From positions 1-38,883 of the forward strand of contig CAXTNT010000019.1 of NCBI GenBank assembly GCA_964245825.1: a DNA stretch of 38,883 nucleotides, written 5' to 3'. The notes beneath the pieces were generated by a model. The model worked only from the letters and a program-made list of their open reading frames with translations, was not told the origin of the DNA and ran no database searches. Shown in pieces: positions 25,565-35,029 of the stretch. This stretch comes from CAJCIY01 sp964245825 (GTDB lineage: Bacteria > Actinomycetota > Actinomycetes > Mycobacteriales > CAJCIY01). A program made the position numbers and the translations under genes. How positions within the stretch are numbered: the first letter of the stretch is position 1; each line of letters starts with the position of its first letter.

Positions 25565-26352
25565 CCGCGGTGGGGGCGAGGCGCAGCGCCGAGGTGGGGC
25601 TCGATCCCGCGGCCCGGCCGATCTCGGCCGGCGGACGGTCGTACATGAGCATCGGAGAGGTGCTGGCCCAGCTGCGGGGGGAGTTCCCGGAGGTCACGAT
25701 CTCCAAGATCCGGTTCCTGGAGGCGGAGGGGCTGGTCGAGCCCGACCGGACCGCCTCCGGTTACCGCAAGTTCTCCCGCGCCGACGTGGCTCGGCTGCGG
25801 TACGTGCTCGGCGCGCAACGGGACCGCTACCTGCCGCTGCGTGTGATCAAGGAGCAGCTCGGGGCGCTGGACCGCGGGCTGGAGCCTGCTGCTCCGGGTG
25901 AGGGTGGCCCGCGGGTACCGCGCTCGCTGAGCGCGGTCGAACCCGGGCCTGCCGCCGACGACTTCCTGCCCGACCCCGCGCCGCTGCGCCTGTCGCGCAG
26001 CGAGCTGCTGTCGGCGTCCGGGCTCGAGGAGCCCCAGCTCGTCGGCCTCGAGCAGTACGGCCTGCTCCGCGCTCGCGCCGGCGGCCACTACGACGGTACG
26101 GCGCTGGCCATCGCCCAAACCGTGGCGGCGATGGCCGCGTACAACATCGAGGCGCGCCATCTGCGCCTGTTCAAGACCGCCGCCGACCGCGAGGTCGGGT
26201 TGGTGGCCCAGGTGGTGAGCCCACTCACCGGGCAGCGCAACCCGGCAGCGCGGTCGCGGGCCGACGAGGTCATGCGGGAGTTGGCGGCGCTGTCGGTCCG
26301 GCTGCACGCGGCGCTGGTACGCGACGGACTCAACGCGGCCCCGGCCCGTTGA
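25561..26352 (+). CDS. ftsR: MerR-family regulator FtsR
   Basis: This 263-residue regulator has an N-terminal MerR winged helix-turn-helix (residues ~28-95: MSIGEVLAQL, SKIRFLEAEGL, RTASGYRKFSRADVARLRYV). A long C-terminal helical domain (~150-260) lacks the cysteines of metal-sensing MerR proteins. The orthologue at this position (Rv1828 in M. tuberculosis; FtsR in C. glutamicum) was reported as an activator of ftsZ. GTG overlaps the garA stop, so it is translationally coupled to the FHA protein. The first ~27 residues are an Ala/Arg-rich extension. Confidence 0.9.
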   Translation: MTAVGARRSAEVGLDPAARPISAGGRSYMSIGEVLAQLRGEFPEVTISKIRFLEAEGLVEPDRTASGYRKFSRADVARLRYVLGAQRDRYLPLRVIKEQLGALDRGLEPAAPGEGGPRVPRSLSAVEPGPAADDFLPDPAPLRLSRSELLSASGLEEPQLVGLEQYGLLRARAGGHYDGTALAIAQTVAAMAAYNIEARHLRLFKTAADREVGLVAQVVSPLTGQRNPAARSRADEVMRELAALSVRLHAALVRDGLNAAPAR

Positions 26353-26360
26353 GGGCGCGC

Positions 26361-26366
26361 TAGGCT
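26361..26366 (+). promoter_or_regulatory. -10 box for leaderless BFN-domain gene transcript
   Basis: TAGGCT ends 6 nt before the GTG of the next gene, which lacks a ribosome-binding site. This is the geometry of leaderless actinobacterial promoters. No -35 is evident. Confidence 0.5.
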
Positions 26367-26372
26367 CGATGC

Positions 26373-26867
26373 GTGCACGAGGTCACGGTCGTCGGAGTCC
26401 GCGTGGAGCTCCCGGCCAGCCAGCCGATCGTCCTGCTGAAGGAGGCCGACGGCGAGCGCTACCTCTCCATCTGGATCGGTGCGGTCGAAGCCACCGCCAT
26501 CGCGTTCGCCCAGCAGGGGGTGACCACCCCACGGCCCATGACGCATGACCTGATGCGCGACGTGCTCGTCGGGCTGGACCGGCCCCTGCGCCGGGTCGTC
26601 ATCACGAGTGTCCAGGACTCGATCTACTACGCGACGCTCGTGTTCGACGGCGGCGTCGAGATCAGCGCCCGACCGTCGGACGCGATCGCGCTCGCCATCC
26701 GCACCGGCAGCCAGGTCTTCTGCGCGGACGAGGTCCTGGACGTGGCCGGAATCCTGGTCCCCGAGGAGAGCGGCGCAGAGAGCGAGACCGAGCGGGAGAC
26801 CGAGGTCGAGCGCTTCCGTGAATTCCTGGACACGATCACCCCCGAGGACTTCGACCACGGTTCGTAG
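26373..26867 (+). CDS. Bifunctional nuclease (BFN/DUF151) family protein
   Basis: This 164-residue protein has a BFN/DUF151 domain across residues ~1-130 (VGVRVELPASQPIVLLKE, YLSIWIGAVEATAIAFA, RPMTHDLMRDVL, ARPSDAIALAIRTG). An acidic tail (ETERETEVERFREFLD) ends with TPEDF. M. tuberculosis Rv1829 is the syntenic orthologue. Nuclease activity has been reported for plant and some bacterial members, but a substrate in actinobacteria is not established. It always lies between the two merR genes in this block. It is probably transcribed from its own leaderless promoter. Confidence 0.88.
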   Translation: MHEVTVVGVRVELPASQPIVLLKEADGERYLSIWIGAVEATAIAFAQQGVTTPRPMTHDLMRDVLVGLDRPLRRVVITSVQDSIYYATLVFDGGVEISARPSDAIALAIRTGSQVFCADEVLDVAGILVPEESGAESETERETEVERFREFLDTITPEDFDHGS

Positions 26868-26869
26868 GA

Positions 26870-26896
26870 TCAACTTAAGCCTGAAGTAGAGGTTGA
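26870..26896 (+). promoter_or_regulatory. Candidate MerR-type operator upstream of second merR gene
   Basis: A 27-bp AT-rich imperfect inverted repeat has outer arms TCAACTT and AGGTTGA (six of seven paired) and an inner pair ACTT/AAGT (26873-26887). It lies right after the BFN stop in a 183-bp gap, where the surroundings are much more GC-rich. TAGGCT at 26942-26947 is a possible downstream -10. Binding by either MerR protein of the cluster is inference. Confidence 0.45.
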
Positions 26897-27050
26897 GGGT
26901 TCCGACACGGTCGGGCTGCCGCCGGGGCCGCTCGGGGCTTGTAGGCTCCGCTCTGCCGCCGCCAGCACGTCCGATGCCGCGCGGTGATGGCAGTGGACCG
27001 TGCGCGGTCCGGGTCGTCTGGGCGACACAGAGCAGGCGCGGTGATGACGG

Positions 27051-27683
27051 GTGGATGCGGTGGATGACGCGGATGACGGCGCTCGGGTGACCGGCCCGGC
27101 CGGAGCAGTGCGCCCCGGACCGGTCGAGGTGACCCCGCGTTCTCCGGCCGGCCGCCAGCAGGTCCTGTTCGGCGAGAGCGAGCCACCGAGCGAGGACATC
27201 GGCTACCGCGGCCCGATCGCCTGCAGCGCCGCGGGCATCAGCTATCGGCAGCTGGACTACTGGGCCCGGACCGGACTGGTGACGCCGAGCGTCCGGGACG
27301 CCAGCGGGTCCGGGAGCGCCCGCCTGTACGGGTTCCGTGACGTCCTCGTCCTCAAGGTGGTCAAGCGCCTGCTCGACACCGGCGTGTCGCTGCACAACAT
27401 CCGCACCGCCGTGGAGCTGCTGCGCGCCCGCGGGGTCGAGGATCTGGCCGAGCTGACGCTCCTGTCCGACGGCGCGACCGTCTACGAGTGCACGTCGCAG
27501 GACGAGATCATCGACCTGCTGGCCGGTGGCCAGGCGGTGTTCGGCATCGCCGTCGGTCGGGTGGTCCGCGAGATGGAGGGTGCGCTGGCGCACCTGCCCA
27601 GCGAGCGCGCCTCCGGCGAGCCTGCCCCGCTGGTGCTCGACGACGAACTCGCGCAGCGTCGTCGCCGTCGTACCAGCGCCTGA
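27051..27683 (+). CDS. MerR-family transcriptional regulator (Rv1830-type)
   Basis: This 210-residue regulator has a MerR helix-turn-helix at residues ~55-120 (GISYRQLDYWARTGLV, SGSARLYGFRDVLVLKVVKRLLDTGVSLHNIRTAVELL). A C-terminal domain of ~80 residues follows, with LSDGATVYECTSQDEIIDLLAGGQAVFGIAVG. The latter block is strongly conserved in actinobacterial orthologues. No Cys pair for metal binding is seen. It sits directly before the gcvP riboswitch, as in M. tuberculosis. The start is uncertain: GTG at 27051, 27060 and 27087 are all in frame with weak ribosome-binding sites. Confidence 0.88.
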   Translation: MDAVDDADDGARVTGPAGAVRPGPVEVTPRSPAGRQQVLFGESEPPSEDIGYRGPIACSAAGISYRQLDYWARTGLVTPSVRDASGSGSARLYGFRDVLVLKVVKRLLDTGVSLHNIRTAVELLRARGVEDLAELTLLSDGATVYECTSQDEIIDLLAGGQAVFGIAVGRVVREMEGALAHLPSERASGEPAPLVLDDELAQRRRRRTSA

Positions 27684-27693
27684 GCGCGGGCGG

Positions 27694-27722
27694 TCGACCG
27701 GCGCGCACGCGCTTGCTAGCCT
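27694..27722 (+). promoter_or_regulatory. gcvP promoter
   Basis: TCGACC (27694-27699), a 17-bp spacer and TAGCCT (27717-27722) form a sigma-70-type promoter just after the merR stop. The predicted transcript start, near 27728, coincides with the 5' edge of the glycine riboswitch, which supports the assignment. Confidence 0.6.
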
Positions 27723-27726
27723 GAGC

Positions 27727-27936
27727 GCGACCGAAGACCCTGCGCGGGAGAGTCCGTCGTCGCACGACCGGGCGCCGGCGCCGAAGGAGCAACCTCCCGG
27801 AATCTCTCAGGCCCCCTGACCGCGCGGGCGAGGCAGCTCTGGAAAGCGGTCGCCGACCATGTCGTCGACGGCCCACCGACGGTGCAAGCGCGTCCGCGTG
27901 AAGCTCTCAGGTGCCATGACAGAGGGGTACGACTGC
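27727..27936 (+). promoter_or_regulatory. Tandem glycine riboswitch upstream of gcvP
   Basis: Aptamer I carries GCGGGAGAGTC, CGCCGAAGGAGCAA, CTCCCGGAATCTCTCAGGC and GCTCTGGAAAGC (27744-27847). Aptamer II carries CCACCGACGGTGCAAGCG, GTGAAGCTCTCAGGTGCCATG and ACAGAGGGG (27870-27927), closed by GTCGT/ACGAC. GCGACC (27727-27732) can pair with GGTCGC (27848-27853) in the linker, like the leader-linker P0 helix of double glycine riboswitches. Known members switch glycine-cleavage genes on when glycine is abundant. Between the aptamers and the gcvP start (28000) there is no T-run, so control is more likely at translation: TCCT near 27951 could pair with the GGAGGA ribosome-binding site at 27989-27994. 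Confidence 0.93.
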
Positions 27937-27999
27937 GCCGGACGCGGTCGTCCTGTCGTCGTGCCGCACCCCGCGGCGCCACCCTCGTGGAGGACCGCC

Positions 28000-30923
<2,924 letters not shown>

Positions 30924-30951
<28 letters not shown>

Positions 30952-31124
30952 GCGGCGACCGGCGGCACGACGTGCCCGTCGGGCGTCAGCTCGCCGAGGT
31001 CGTCGAAGCGGACGACGCCGTTGCAGAGCAGGCACCAGCCCTGCTCGAAGTGGTCGGCCACGACGCGGGCGGCGTCGTGGTCGGGGGCGTCCGCCGCGGG
31101 GCAGAGCGGCTGGTGCTGGCACAT
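30924..31124 (-). CDS. Small DUF5999-type protein
   Basis: This 66-residue cytoplasmic protein begins MCQHQPLCPAADAPD and continues ARVVADHFEQGWCLLCNGVV, a pattern I recognise from the small DUF5999 family of Streptomyces-type actinobacteria. Three N-terminal or central Cys/His clusters (C-x-H-x3-C, C-x2-C) suggest possible metal binding. The ATG at 31124 has GGAG 7 nt upstream; an in-frame ATG 39 bases earlier is less likely. The end overlaps gcvP convergently. Function is unknown. A Crp-like site lies 77 bp upstream. Confidence 0.8.
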
Positions 31125-31200
31125 GGGGTACTCCGTGGTCTGGCGCCGGATGGGCGCCGTCACTCGGTCTTCGCCCGCCGGTGCGGTGTGCCCGTTGAGC

Positions 31201-31216
31201 TGTGGCCGTGGTCACA
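31201..31216. promoter_or_regulatory. Crp/GlxR-like binding site
   Basis: TGTGG-CCGTGG-TCACA matches the TGTGA-N6-TCACA consensus at nine of ten arm positions. It lies in the 175-bp gap between two minus-strand genes, 77 bp upstream of the DUF5999-type start. No -10 box is evident in the right place, and chance occurrence is possible. Confidence 0.4.
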
Positions 31217-31299
31217 CTCATTGTCGGTCTTCGGCGACCCTGCCTGGAGCACCGGCGGCCGTGGATGTCGCCGTCCGGCCGGAGCAGGACGCGGCCGGC

Positions 31300-31788
31300 T
31301 CAGGTGTGGCCGTCCTGCTCCTGGCCCTCGTTCAGCGGGTCCGCATAGGGCAGCCAGTCCGCGAGCCGGGTGGTCACGCCGTCCGCCGCCAACGCCTCGA
31401 GGACCTGCGGGTCGTCGTCCACGACCACGACCACCGTGCGGGTCGTACGCAGCTCCCGGAGGCTCTCCCGCTTGAACATCCGGGCCGGTCGGTGATCGTG
31501 GTCCGGACGCATCACGACGACGCCCGGGGGCAGCGCGTGTGCGGTGAGCCAGGTCTCGGTCAGCGCGCGGGTGCGCTCCGGCCGTCCGGTCAGGTACAGG
31601 ACCTCGTAGGTGGTGGCCAGCTCGTACGCGAGCTCCGCGCCGTGCGGCAGCAGCGGGTCGCCGTCGGCGGCGGCGAAGAACGACGTCCAGTCCTTCGGCC
31701 GGTTCGCGATGTGGTGCAGGCGGTGCCGCACGTCGGCGAGCACGCCGTCCACATCGAGCACGGCCAACGGGGGCTTTTCGCTCGGCAC
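31300..31788 (-). CDS. HAD-family phosphatase, polynucleotide-kinase 3'-phosphatase-like
   Basis: This 162-residue single-domain HAD protein has motif I LAVLDVDGVLADVRHRL (nucleophile Asp12, acid Asp14), motif II YLTGRPERTRALTETWL and MRPDHDHRPARMFKRESL (motif III region). VVVVVDDDPQVLEAL is motif IV. This arrangement resembles the 3'-phosphatase domain of phage T4 polynucleotide kinase. A kinase domain is absent. It could act on nucleic-acid 3' ends or nucleotides; the substrate is not determinable. GTG at 31788 is chosen because a TAGCCT -10 box lies 7 nt upstream, a leaderless geometry, and because upstream in-frame sequence overlaps the divergent permease gene. Confidence 0.82.
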   Translation of the reverse strand: MPSEKPPLAVLDVDGVLADVRHRLHHIANRPKDWTSFFAAADGDPLLPHGAELAYELATTYEVLYLTGRPERTRALTETWLTAHALPPGVVVMRPDHDHRPARMFKRESLRELRTTRTVVVVVDDDPQVLEALAADGVTTRLADWLPYADPLNEGQEQDGHT

Positions 31789-31795
31789 GGGCGAG

Positions 31796-31801
31796 AGGCT
31801 A
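31796..31801 (-). promoter_or_regulatory. -10 box for leaderless HAD-phosphatase transcript
   Basis: On the minus strand TAGCCT ends 7 nt before the GTG at 31788. There is no ribosome-binding site, which fits a leaderless mRNA. No -35 match is seen. Confidence 0.5.
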
Positions 31802-31873
31802 GCGCCCACGGTGTGGCTGAATCGTGATCGGCGCGTCACACGGCTTGCCGTCGCGGGCTGGCAGGGTGCGCCT

Positions 31874-34800
31874 GTGAGCGGTCTCCTGCTGGCCGTGCGC
31901 GGCCTGTGGTGGCGGCGCGGCCTGTCGGCGGCGGTCCTGGCGGTCGCCGCGCTCGTCGTCGCGATCGCGGTGGCCGGCCCGACGTACGACCGGGCGGCGA
32001 AGGAGTCGGTCCTCCAGGACGCGCTGCGGACGGCCCCCACGTCCGAGACCGGACTCGAGGTCAGCGGCAGCTCGACGGTGGCCGGCCTGCTTGCCCCGGT
32101 CCAGGAGGCGCTCGCCACCGCCGGCACCGATCCCTACGACCCGCCGATCACGGCACTGGAGGCCGCGTACGACGGGAACCTCGGCTGCTCGCGCAGCACG
32201 TCGCTGCCCACCAGCGGCTGCAACGCGCCCGTCAGTGGGCTCGTCGTGGCGCGCGACCAGGCGTTCGCGCACCTGCGGCTCGTCGCCGGGCGGCTGCCGA
32301 GCCGGAGCGGGGAGGTGCTGGCCAGCACGGTGTTCCTGCAGCTGAACGCGCTGCGGGTCGGCGACCGGATCGACCCGAGTGCCTCGGGGCCGCACGTCAA
32401 CCGCTTCGCCCCACCGCCACCACCCCCGCCGTCGTTCTCGGCGCTGACGATCGTGGGCTCCTGGACCACGGACCAGCAGGACCCGACCTGGTTCGACCGG
32501 CCCTACTTCGTGAGCCGCGCGCCGGGTGCTGCCGGCGCCGACGGCGACTCGTACCAGGACGCGCTGTTCACCGTGCCGGCCACGGTCGCCGGTCTGTCGG
32601 CCAGCGCCGTCGTGGACCTGCCGCTGGCCGTCCATCGCGTCCGGGTGGCCGACGCGGCCCGTGTCACCCGTGCCGTGCGCACCGTCGAGGAAGGCGCGGG
32701 CACCACGACCTCCGACGGCGCCGGCAACTTCCTGGTCGTCTCGACGGAGCTGCCGTCGGTGCTGCGCGCCGCCGCGGCCGACGAGCACGCCCTCGGGACG
32801 CCGATCCTGCTGATCGTCCTGCAGCTGGTCCTGTTGTGCGGGCTGGTGCTGATCGGAGCAGTCCGGTCCGCCGCGGAGGCACGCGGACCCGAGGTCGCGC
32901 TGGCGACGCTGCGCCGGTTCCGTCGTCGCGACGTGGTCATGTTCGGGCTCGCCGAGCCGCTCCTGCTGGTGCCGCTGTCGCTGCCGGTGGGTCTCCTCCT
33001 CGGCTGGCTCGCGACCAGGGCCCTCGCCGGCGGCCAGCTGGTGTCCGGTACGCCCGTCGTGCTGCCGCTGGTGGGCCTCTGGGCGGCGCTGGCGGCCGTC
33101 GCGGCCGCCGCGCTGACCTCGGCGGTCATCGGACTGCGGATCCTGCTGCGGCCGCCGAGCGCGCAGTGGCGCCGTGCGACGCAGCGGGCTGCCGCCCGGC
33201 CCTGGTGGATCGACCTGCTGGTCGTCGGCGCGGCCGTCGGCGGCGTCGCGTGGCTGCTGGCCACGGGAGGGCTGTCCGCGACCCGGGGCCAGCAGGGTTC
33301 GACGGCCAGTCCCTACTCGCTGCTGGCCCCGGCGCTGCTCTCCATCGCGGTGGCGATGCTCGGCTCGCGCGCCCTGCCGGCGCTCTGCCGGGCCGCGTAC
33401 GGGTGGACCCGCCGCCGCGGTGTCGGCGGTTTCCTGGCCGTGCGTCAGGTGGCGCGCCGCCCGACGACGCTCACCGCGACCGTGCTGCTGACCGTGGCCC
33501 TGACGCTCGCCACCTTCGCCGTGTCCGCGGCCGCGGTGGCCGCGGGCAACAGGCACGCGGTGGCCGAGACCACGGTGGGCGCGGCGACCGTGGTCTCGGT
33601 CCAGGTGCCGCCGGGAGTCAACCTGGCCGCCGCCGTCGACCGGGCCGATCCCGGGGGGCGCCACGCCATGGCCGTCACCGAGATCACCGCGCAGACCGCG
33701 GACCACCGCGAGCTCATCGGCGTGCAGCCGGAGCGTCTCGCCGCGGTCGGCTACTGGCGCTCGGACTTCGCGGGGGGCCGCTCGCTCGCCTCGGTGGCCC
33801 GGCGGCTGGAGGTCCCCGGCCTGCATCCGGTGACCCTCACCGGCAGCCAGGTCAGGGTGACCGCCGCGACCACCGGGCTGCGCGGGGCGGCCGTGATCAG
33901 GCTGACCGTGACCCTCGTCAGCCAGGTCGACGGGACCTCCACCCTCACGAGTGCGCCGCTGCCGGGCACGGGGGTCGTCGCCGCGGTGCTGACCCTGCCG
34001 TCCTGCAGCCTGGGCTGCCGCCTCACCGGCCTCGGGGTGCAGCGCGACGAGCTCGGCGTCACCGACCTCGTCGGGGACGTCCGGTTCAGCGCCGTGGCCC
34101 AGCGCACGACCGGCGGCCCGTGGCGTCCGGTTCCGGACGCCTTTACGGGCGGGGCCGCCGCCTGGCGGGCTCCGACGGCCGACGCGGGGTACCGCGCCGA
34201 CGTGACCACGGCCGGCAGCGGCCTCGACTTCGCCTTCGACCTGCCGTGGCAGGAGCGACCGCAGATCTCCCCGTACGACCTCCCGGCCACGGTGCCGGCC
34301 GCGGTCTCGTTCCCCGTCTCGGGCCCGGGGGCGACGACCGTCGGCGGGCTCGACCAGCAGAGCCTGCCCATCACCCCGGTGACCATCGCCCGGGCGCTGC
34401 CCCGTGCCGCCGCGGACGGCGCCCTGGTCGACCGCACCCTGGCGCTGCGCGCCGCCGGCAACACGACCCAGGCGCAGAACGAGGTCTGGCTGGCCGCCGG
34501 CGCCGATCCGGCGGTGCTCCACCGCATCGCCGCCGCCGGTGTCCAGCTCGGCGGTCGGCAGACCGTCGCGGGGACGGCTGCCGCGCTGTCGCGGCAGGGA
34601 CCGCCGCTGGCCCTCGCCCTGTTCCGGGTGGGGGCGGTCGTGGCGGCGATCCTCGCCCTGCTCGGCACGGCCCTCGTGCTCGCGCTCGCCGGCCGGCGGC
34701 GGGCCTTCGAGCTGTCCGCGCTGCACGTGCTGGGTCTGCGCCAGCGGGCGCTGTGGCGTTCCCTCGCCGCAGAACAGGCCGCGCTGCTCGGCTTCGGGGC

Positions 34801-35029
34801 GCTGCTGGGCGTCGCGACCGGTCTCGTCGGTGCCCTGGTGTCGCTGCGGTCGGTGCCCGAGTTCGTGGTGCCACCGCTGGCCCCACCGCTGCGGTTCACC
34901 CCGCCGTACCCCCTCGTGACCGGGATCGCGGTGGCGCTGACGGCCGTCGTCCTCGCCGGCGCCTTGGTCGGCAGCGCTCTGCTGGTGAGGTCCGTCCGCC
35001 CCGACCGCCTCCGCGAGTACGTGCCGTGA
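31874..35029 (+). CDS. FtsX-family ABC permease, copy 1
   Basis: This 1,051-residue membrane protein is built from two FtsX/MacB-like modules. TM1 (residues ~18-36) is followed by a ~270-residue outside domain with a probable disulfide (Cys105, Cys116). TMs 2-4 (~305-440) include the coupling-type segment EVALATLRRFRRRDVVMFG. A second module starts with FLAVRQVARRPTTLTATVLL, has an outside domain with Cys711 and Cys715, and ends in three TMs with RRRAFELSALHVLGLRQ. Such permeases export lipids, peptides or drive outside-face work with a cognate ATPase. The substrate is unknown. GTG follows a weak AGGG site. The stop overlaps copy 2 by GTGA. Confidence 0.88.
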   Translation: MSGLLLAVRGLWWRRGLSAAVLAVAALVVAIAVAGPTYDRAAKESVLQDALRTAPTSETGLEVSGSSTVAGLLAPVQEALATAGTDPYDPPITALEAAYDGNLGCSRSTSLPTSGCNAPVSGLVVARDQAFAHLRLVAGRLPSRSGEVLASTVFLQLNALRVGDRIDPSASGPHVNRFAPPPPPPPSFSALTIVGSWTTDQQDPTWFDRPYFVSRAPGAAGADGDSYQDALFTVPATVAGLSASAVVDLPLAVHRVRVADAARVTRAVRTVEEGAGTTTSDGAGNFLVVSTELPSVLRAAAADEHALGTPILLIVLQLVLLCGLVLIGAVRSAAEARGPEVALATLRRFRRRDVVMFGLAEPLLLVPLSLPVGLLLGWLATRALAGGQLVSGTPVVLPLVGLWAALAAVAAAALTSAVIGLRILLRPPSAQWRRATQRAAARPWWIDLLVVGAAVGGVAWLLATGGLSATRGQQGSTASPYSLLAPALLSIAVAMLGSRALPALCRAAYGWTRRRGVGGFLAVRQVARRPTTLTATVLLTVALTLATFAVSAAAVAAGNRHAVAETTVGAATVVSVQVPPGVNLAAAVDRADPGGRHAMAVTEITAQTADHRELIGVQPERLAAVGYWRSDFAGGRSLASVARRLEVPGLHPVTLTGSQVRVTAATTGLRGAAVIRLTVTLVSQVDGTSTLTSAPLPGTGVVAAVLTLPSCSLGCRLTGLGVQRDELGVTDLVGDVRFSAVAQRTTGGPWRPVPDAFTGGAAAWRAPTADAGYRADVTTAGSGLDFAFDLPWQERPQISPYDLPATVPAAVSFPVSGPGATTVGGLDQQSLPITPVTIARALPRAAADGALVDRTLALRAAGNTTQAQNEVWLAAGADPAVLHRIAAAGVQLGGRQTVAGTAAALSRQGPPLALALFRVGAVVAAILALLGTALVLALAGRRRAFELSALHVLGLRQRALWRSLAAEQAALLGFGALLGVATGLVGALVSLRSVPEFVVPPLAPPLRFTPPYPLVTGIAVALTAVVLAGALVGSALLVRSVRPDRLREYVP

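Noticed and set aside
31824..31839. GTGA-N8-TCAC inverted repeat before the first permease gene
   Set aside because: The spacing does not fit the Crp consensus (N6), and short repeats like this are expected by chance; no further support.
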